Below are positions 1 to 5,403 of a stretch of 5,403 nt of DNA, in pieces. The stretch is from Polyangiaceae bacterium. GTDB taxonomy: Bacteria; Myxococcota_A; Polyangia; Polyangiales; Polyangiaceae. How positions within the stretch are numbered: the stretch's first letter is position 1; each line of letters opens with the position of its first letter. The notes below the pieces were generated by a model, which worked only from the letters and a program-made list of their open reading frames with translations, made no database searches and was not told the origin of the DNA. The translations under genes were made by a program, and so were the position numbers. The DNA lies in the NCBI GenBank assembly GCA_025934595.1, contig JAICXU010000285.1, positions 1 to 5,403 of the forward strand, given 5' to 3'.

Positions 1-774
1 GATCGGCAAGGCTCCCGCGAGCACGCCTCCCGCGAGGAGGGCCAAGCGACCGAGCAGCCATCCTTTCGTTTTTCCGTCGCGAAACGCGCGGCATGCGAGC
101 ACGAACGGCGCGAGCCCGAACGCGATCTCGGTGGGACGTTGAAAGACGGCGAGACCGACCGCAAGTGCGACGAAGATCCATCGCGCGAGCGTGTCCTTCT
201 CGTCGGCGCGCACGGTCGCCCACAAAAGAAGCGCGATCGCGAACGCGGCATAAATGTGCGAGTACGAAACCATCCATCCCGCGTACGCGAGGTTCGTTCC
301 CGCCACTCCGACGAGCCCCGTCGCCGCCGCCGCTGCACCGTCGCCTGCGAAGCGCCGCGCGACGAGGTACATCAGCCATGTCGTGATCGCGCCGACGATG
401 ACGCTCAGATAGAGGACGAACGACACACGCGGGCCCTCGCACGACGCGCGCACTTTCGGCGACGCGTCCGCGTCGAGCGGCACGACGAGTCGCGCGACCT
501 CGAGCGCAGGAACCCAAAACACGATTTGTCCGAACGAAAAATTGTTGTTCGGGTGGCCGGTGCCGCGATCCATTCCGACGTTCCAGCGGTCGCCGCAGAT
601 TTCGTAGTCGTTCTTGAATTCGATGTCGTGGTCGTAGACGATCGAGCGCGCGAAGATCCACGCGTAGAAGCCGTCGCCTTCGGTGCCCTCGGCGTAAGGG
701 TCGCCAGCTTTGACGGCCCAAGCGACGACGAGCGCGAGCACGGTGACCCAAATCCCCCAACGTCGGCCGCGCAT
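1..774 (-). CDS. GT-C-like polytopic membrane protein, probable glycosyltransferase (N-terminal part)
   Basis: Reading the minus strand from an ATG at 774 gives 258 codons with no stop, open to the left edge, so the C-terminal part is missing. Residues 8-21 form a first membrane segment after a basic start (MRGRRW). A polar loop follows with GDGFY (33-37), an acidic YDHDIEF stretch (47-53) and a GHPNNNFSFG segment (73-82). Further hydrophobic segments lie near 115-139, 144-166, 170-188, 197-211, 217-230 and 239-257. One long acidic first loop followed by many helices is the layout of GT-C enzymes (PMT/ArnT-like), which move sugars from lipid-phosphate donors on the outer face of the inner membrane; the acidic loop residues would be catalytic candidates. 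The protein class is fairly secure; enzyme activity and substrate are inference. No clear Shine-Dalgarno sequence precedes 774. A GTG at codon 12 is an alternative start but would remove the basic N-terminus. The gene is divergent from pckG. Confidence 0.75.
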   Translation of the reverse strand, partial: MRGRRWGIWVTVLALVVAWAVKAGDPYAEGTEGDGFYAWIFARSIVYDHDIEFKNDYEICGDRWNVGMDRGTGHPNNNFSFGQIVFWVPALEVARLVVPLDADASPKVRASCEGPRVSFVLYLSVIVGAITTWLMYLVARRFAGDGAAAAATGLVGVAGTNLAYAGWMVSYSHIYAAFAIALLLWATVRADEKDTLARWIFVALAVGLAVFQRPTEIAFGLAPFVLACRAFRDGKTKGWLLGRLALLAGGVLAGALPI

Positions 775-899
775 GCGCCGGGCAGCATCGCACGAATTCG
801 CGGGGAAATTGCCGCGTTCGAGGCTCTGCCGGCTGCTTGCGAAACCGGCCCGCGACAGACGACAACGCCCTCGATTTGCGCTAAGTCAAACGACAAACC
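775..899. other. Divergent intergenic region between membrane-protein gene and pckG
   Basis: This 125-bp stretch holds no gene and must carry the promoter of pckG and probably that of the divergent membrane-protein gene. Visible structure: an interrupted inverted repeat CGCGG (799-803) / CCGCG (812-816); a second one, GCCGG (828-832) / CCGGC (845-849); an 8-bp palindrome CGAATTCG at 793-800; and two copies of ACGACAA at 859-865 and 890-896, 31 bp apart. No convincing -35/-10 pair was found in either direction. Any of the repeats could be an operator, but all are short enough to arise by chance in such GC-rich DNA. Confidence 0.4.
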
Positions 900-2730
<1,831 letters not shown>

Positions 2731-2747
<17 letters not shown>

Positions 2748-2771
2748 CTGCTACGATGCCAGGTGAATGCG
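2731..2771 (+). promoter_or_regulatory. Inverted repeat pairing the pckG 3' end with the lipoprotein start codon
   Basis: CGCATCACC (2731-2739) can pair with GGTG (2762-2765) and ATGCG (2767-2771), giving nine Watson-Crick pairs with one bulged A at 2766 and a 22-nt loop. The right arm contains the purine-rich ribosome-binding region and the ATG of the lipoprotein gene. The left arm lies in the last codons of pckG, including the start of its His tail, and the pckG stop codon is in the loop. A ribosome finishing pckG would cover the left arm and free the downstream start. The pairing is seen in the sequence; the coupling role is inference. Confidence 0.4.
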
Positions 2772-3777
2772 TCGAGCGAGAGGGGCGGTCCTGTTCGCTT
2801 TCTGCGCCTCGGGCATGATGGGGGCCTGCTTTTCGTTCGGCGATCTGAGCGGCGACGACGCGAGCGCAGCGCCCGACAGCGCCAGCGACACCACCACCAC
2901 GAACGACGCTGCGCCGGGAGTCGACGCGGGCGAGGATGCCTACGTTTACATTCCGCCCGCCGACGGCAGCTGTCCGTTCGAGGCGCCCTTCGGTGAGCCT
3001 GAGCGGCTCGGCAACAACTCTTCGAACGACGACTGGTCTCCACGTCTCATGCCCGACGAGCTCACGGTGTTCTTCGCGAGCTCGCGACCCGGTCACGGCG
3101 ACGGCGGCGCCGGTCTCTTCGGCGCTGCACGCGACGCATCGACCGACGACTTCATTTCGTCGGCGCTCCTTGCGAACGTGAACATCAACGCCGTCAACGC
3201 GCATCCGACTGTCACCGGCGACGGGCTCAATCTGTATTTTCAGTCGAACGCTACCGGCAAGAACGACATCTATTACGCGACGCGTGCGAATGCCGGGACG
3301 ACCTTCGGCCTGCCCTCCGTCCTCGGCATCAGCGATCCCATGCTCGAAGATGACGCGCCCTATGTCTTGCCGAGCGGCTCCGCGCTGTATTTCGTGCGCT
3401 ACGACAACATGACCTCACATCGGATCATGCGCGCGGCCGCAGGCGCAACCGCGAGCTCGTTCAACGTGCCCGCGTCCGAAGATGAGCTCAATTCCACGAA
3501 TTTCGACACCAGCTTCCCGGCGGTCACCCCCGACGATCTCACGATCTTCTTCGCTGCGAACGCGAGCGTCGGCTCGACCGATTACGACATCTACAAGGCT
3601 GAGCGGGCGAGCCCCACCGATCCGTTCGTCAACATCACACCGGTGAAGGAGCTCAACACGGGCAAAGGCGACTATCCTTCGTGGATCTCATCCGACGGCT
3701 GCACGCTCTTCTTCATGTCGGTCGGCTACCATGATGCCGGCGACCTCGATATGTTCGTCGTCAAGCGATCCAAGTGA
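2767..3777 (+). CDS. PD40/TolB-like beta-propeller lipoprotein
   Basis: Predicted lipoprotein of 336 residues. The N-terminus has basic residues (MRRAR), a hydrophobic stretch (7-19) and a lipobox-like MGAC ending at Cys21, the probable lipidated residue. Residues 22-68 form an Asp/Thr/Ala/Ser-rich spacer. The rest carries about five PD40-type blades, each an Asp- or Pro-led turn, a hydrophobic strand such as LTVFFAS, LNLYFQS, ALYFVRY, LTIFFAA or TLFFMS, and a closing strand such as DIYYATR or DIYKAER. They lie near 88-122, 145-173, 195-224, 247-280 and 301-334. Such propellers act as binding platforms in the periplasm or at the cell surface, as in TolB; no catalytic residues are recognisable and the ligand is unknown. 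Mature-domain Cys69 and Cys312, before the first blade and inside the last, could form a disulfide closing the ring (inference). An in-frame TGA at 2764-2766 directly precedes the ATG, and later Met codons would destroy the signal peptide, so 2767 is the best start. AGGTGA abuts the ATG, too close for a normal Shine-Dalgarno sequence. Confidence 0.85.
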   Translation: MRRARGAVLFAFCASGMMGACFSFGDLSGDDASAAPDSASDTTTTNDAAPGVDAGEDAYVYIPPADGSCPFEAPFGEPERLGNNSSNDDWSPRLMPDELTVFFASSRPGHGDGGAGLFGAARDASTDDFISSALLANVNINAVNAHPTVTGDGLNLYFQSNATGKNDIYYATRANAGTTFGLPSVLGISDPMLEDDAPYVLPSGSALYFVRYDNMTSHRIMRAAAGATASSFNVPASEDELNSTNFDTSFPAVTPDDLTIFFAANASVGSTDYDIYKAERASPTDPFVNITPVKELNTGKGDYPSWISSDGCTLFFMSVGYHDAGDLDMFVVKRSK

Positions 3778-3781
3778 ACCG

Positions 3782-4117
3782 ATGACCGCCATCCCGACGC
3801 CGCTCATCAAGCATCCGCCGATCGTCCTTCTCGTCGCGCTCCGTGACGACCTGGCGCGCTCGTGCGCAACGGCAATCGCCCCCTTTCCGACGATGCGCGC
3901 GGCAAGCGCGACGACGGCGGTCGAGCGATTGCCGATCGTGAGACCCCTCGTCGTCGTGGTCGCCGACGATCTGCCGCCCGACGACCTTCGTCTCGTGAGC
4001 GAGCGTGCCGCCGACGTCACGGCGGTCGTCGTCCATGTCTCGCACGACGACGATGTCCAAAAGCTCGAATCCAGCTTGAAACAAGCCGCTTCCGAAGCCG
4101 AAGCACGTCGCGGTTAG
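3782..4117 (+). CDS. Small protein of unknown function, possible degenerate receiver-like fold
   Basis: I do not recognise this 111-residue protein. Strong third-position G/C preference supports coding. Hydrophobic strands alternate with likely helices: VVLL-type strand IVLLVAL (14-20), helix 22-33, strand near 37-41, strand LVVVVADD (56-63), helix 67-76, strand VTAVVVHVS (79-87), then a charged C-terminal helix (about 88-109). This order resembles the first four strands of a response-regulator receiver domain. The acidic pair expected after strand 1 is displaced, and the phosphoacceptor position at the end of strand 3 reads A-D-D, so phosphorylation is doubtful. There is no signal peptide, membrane segment or output domain. 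It begins 4 bp after the lipoprotein stop, with only a weak AAGTGA (3772-3777) upstream, so translation is probably coupled. An in-frame ATG at 3731 would overlap the lipoprotein by 47 bp and add an unlikely Ser-rich leader, so I chose 3782. The receiver-like reading is weak. Confidence 0.65.
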   Translation: MTAIPTPLIKHPPIVLLVALRDDLARSCATAIAPFPTMRAASATTAVERLPIVRPLVVVVADDLPPDDLRLVSERAADVTAVVVHVSHDDDVQKLESSLKQAASEAEARRG

Positions 4118-4119
4118 GC

Positions 4120-4188
4120 ATTCCATCGCGCGCGAATTGAAACTAGGCTCCGGGGCTCGCAAAGAGGAGCCGTCATGAGCGATGGAAT
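4120..4188 (+). promoter_or_regulatory. Nested stem-loop in the acs leader enclosing RBS and start codon
   Basis: A perfect 10-bp inverted repeat, ATTCCATCGC (4120-4129) and GCGATGGAAT (4179-4188), encloses the whole 5' untranslated stretch of acs and its start codon. Within it GGCTCC (4146-4151) pairs with GGAGCC (4166-4171), whose right arm covers most of the Shine-Dalgarno sequence; GGCTC at 4154-4158 is an alternative partner for GAGCC at 4167-4171. TGA (4138-4140) could also pair with TCA (4173-4175), reaching the A of the ATG. There is no T-tract, so it is not a terminator. The left outer arm starts 2 nt after the stop of the preceding gene, so a terminating ribosome there could open it. 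The pairing is directly visible; translational control is inference. Confidence 0.45.
4165..4169 (+). promoter_or_regulatory. Shine-Dalgarno site of acs
   Basis: AGGAG lies 5 nt upstream of the ATG at 4175. It is the only clear Shine-Dalgarno sequence in the window and fixes the acs start. It lies within the right arm of the predicted inner hairpin. Confidence 0.8.
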
Positions 4189-5403
4189 CGAGTCCCGCCT
4201 CAAGGAAGAACGCAAATTCGTGCCGAACGAGAAGTTCGTGGAGCACTCCCGCGTTCGCTCGCACGCCGAGTACGTCAGCATGTATCGCGCGTCGCTCGAC
4301 AACCCCGAGACGTTCTGGCGCGACGAGACGCGCGACCTCGTCTGGCGAAAGCCGTGGACGAAGTTCAGCGAATGGAAGCTCGAGGAGACGTCCGCCAAGG
4401 CGAAGTTTTTCGTCGGAGGTCTGCTCAACCTGACAGAGAGCTGTCTGGATCGACATCTATCTAGCGAAACGCGCAACCGTGCCGCCATCGTTTGGGAAGG
4501 CGAGCCCGGTGACACCCGCACGCTCACCTACTTCGAGCTGCATCGCGAGGTGGTGACGATGACGGCCGTGCTCGCCTCCCTTGGCGTGAAAGCCGGCGAC
4601 CGAGTCGCGATCTACATGGGCATGGTCCCCGAAACCGCGATCGCGATGCTCGCGTGCGCGCGCCTCGGTGCGCCTCATTCGGTCATTTTCGGCGGGTTCT
4701 CGTCCGATGCGCTCCGCGATCGCATCAACGATTGCGGCGCGAAGGTGCTCATGACGCAAGACGCGGCATGGCGGCGCGGAAACCTCGTACCGCTGAAGAA
4801 AATGGCCGACGCCGCGCTCGAGCAGACACCGTCGATCGAAAAAACAATCGTCTATCAGCGCGTCGGCGCGCCGGTCGCCGAGATCGAGATGAAGGAAGGG
4901 CGCGACATCTACTGGCACGACGCGATGCTGCGCATGCACGACAAAGCGCAGCTCGAAAAAGCAAAGCACCCCGACGCGTTCGACGCCGAGCATCCGCTCT
5001 TCATTTTGTACACGTCGGGCTCGACGGGAAAACCGAAGGGTGTCCTCCACACGACCGGCGGCTATCTCGCGGGCGCGCACGTCACGACGAAATACGTGTT
5101 CGATCTCCAGCCGCAGGATTTGTATTGGTGCACCGCCGACGTCGGCTGGGTCACAGGTCACAGCTACATCGTCTACGGCCCGCTCTCGTGCGGCGCCTCG
5201 TGCTTCATGTACGAGGGCGCGCCGAACGCGCCGGATTGGGGCCGCTTCTGGAGCATGATCGAGAAGCACGGCATCACGATCCTCTACACGGCGCCCACCG
5301 CGATTCGCGCGTTCATTCGCGCCGGCGACGAATGGCCGCAAAAATACGACATGAGCTCGCTTCGCCTTTTGGGATCCGTCGGCGAGCCGATCAACCCCGA
5401 AGC
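4175..5403 (+). CDS. acs: Acetyl-CoA synthetase (AMP-forming), N-terminal 409 codons
   Basis: Converts acetate, ATP and CoA to acetyl-CoA, AMP and PPi through an acetyl-adenylate, in the cytosol. The window ends inside the gene; family members run near 650 residues, so the end of the large domain and the small C-terminal domain, with the hinge and the usual regulatory acetyl-lysine, lie outside. Seen here: the Acs-type N-terminus with FWRDETRDLVW (47-57) and CLDRHL (90-95); FGGFSSDALRDRI (172-184); the ATP-binding P-loop YTSGSTGKPKG (279-289); WCTADVGWVTGHSY (318-331), whose V326-T327 match acetate-pocket residues of the Salmonella enzyme; TAPTAIRAF (372-380); and the adenylate motif GSVGEPINPE (400-409). 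These favour Acs over propionyl-CoA or longer-chain ligases, although the discriminating Trp lies just past the edge. The segment RRGN (200-203) has Asn where many homologues carry a basic CoA-contacting residue. It is 57 bp downstream of the small gene and may have its own promoter or be read through from pckG. Confidence 0.96.
   Translation, partial: MSDGIESRLKEERKFVPNEKFVEHSRVRSHAEYVSMYRASLDNPETFWRDETRDLVWRKPWTKFSEWKLEETSAKAKFFVGGLLNLTESCLDRHLSSETRNRAAIVWEGEPGDTRTLTYFELHREVVTMTAVLASLGVKAGDRVAIYMGMVPETAIAMLACARLGAPHSVIFGGFSSDALRDRINDCGAKVLMTQDAAWRRGNLVPLKKMADAALEQTPSIEKTIVYQRVGAPVAEIEMKEGRDIYWHDAMLRMHDKAQLEKAKHPDAFDAEHPLFILYTSGSTGKPKGVLHTTGGYLAGAHVTTKYVFDLQPQDLYWCTADVGWVTGHSYIVYGPLSCGASCFMYEGAPNAPDWGRFWSMIEKHGITILYTAPTAIRAFIRAGDEWPQKYDMSSLRLLGSVGEPINPE

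Noticed and set aside
3731..4117. Upstream ATG at 3731 for the small gene
   Set aside because: It would overlap the lipoprotein by 47 bp and add a Ser/Pro-rich leader with no ribosome-binding site; 3782 starts just after the lipoprotein stop.
4120..4188. acs leader inverted repeat read as a rho-independent terminator
   Set aside because: There is no T-tract after the right arm, and the arm lies inside the acs coding sequence.
3761..4456. 231-codon minus-strand frame over the small gene and acs start, considered as the real gene instead of the 111-residue protein
   Set aside because: It would lie antisense across the strong acs start and Shine-Dalgarno site, and its second half is Arg/Asp-rich filler. 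The plus-strand reading has ordered hydrophobic strands and tight spacing with its neighbours.
4457..5341. 294-codon open frame on the minus strand opposite acs
   Set aside because: Same antisense-register artefact as opposite pckG; Arg/Ala/His-rich composition and no family resemblance, opposite a clear acs.

Overview
The window looks like chromosomal DNA of a GC-rich bacterium. The genes favour G or C strongly at third codon positions. An Asp/Thr/Ala-rich lipoprotein carrying PD40-type beta-propeller repeats is a style common in Myxococcota (Polyangiales-like). That taxonomic placement is inference; no marker gene is present.

Layout. Positions 1-774 (minus strand) hold the N-terminal 258 residues of a polytopic membrane protein resembling GT-C (PMT/ArnT-like) glycosyltransferases; it runs off the left edge. 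Positions 775-899 are a 125-bp divergent intergenic region with no gene. From 900 to the right edge four genes lie head to tail on the plus strand: GTP-dependent PEP carboxykinase pckG (900-2747, complete), a 336-residue PD40-repeat lipoprotein (2767-3777), a 111-residue protein of unknown function with a receiver-like alternation of strands and helices (3782-4117), and acetyl-CoA synthetase acs (4175 to the edge, first 409 codons). Gaps are 19, 4 and 57 bp, so one transcript is plausible. No stretch longer than 300 bases lacks a gene, and no tRNA, rRNA, insertion sequence, CRISPR array or convincing rho-independent terminator was seen.

How the genes fit. Acs activates acetate to acetyl-CoA, and PckG withdraws oxaloacetate to PEP at the entry to gluconeogenesis. 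Together they suit growth on acetate, fatty acids or amino acids. The lipoprotein and the small protein have no obvious metabolic role.

The least ordinary signals are RNA-level. At two gene junctions, pckG/lipoprotein and small gene/acs, inverted repeats would put the downstream ribosome-binding region and start codon in or beside a stem. The other arm is in, or just past, the end of the upstream gene, an arrangement expected for translational coupling. No clearly new biological system is visible; the enzymes are canonical.
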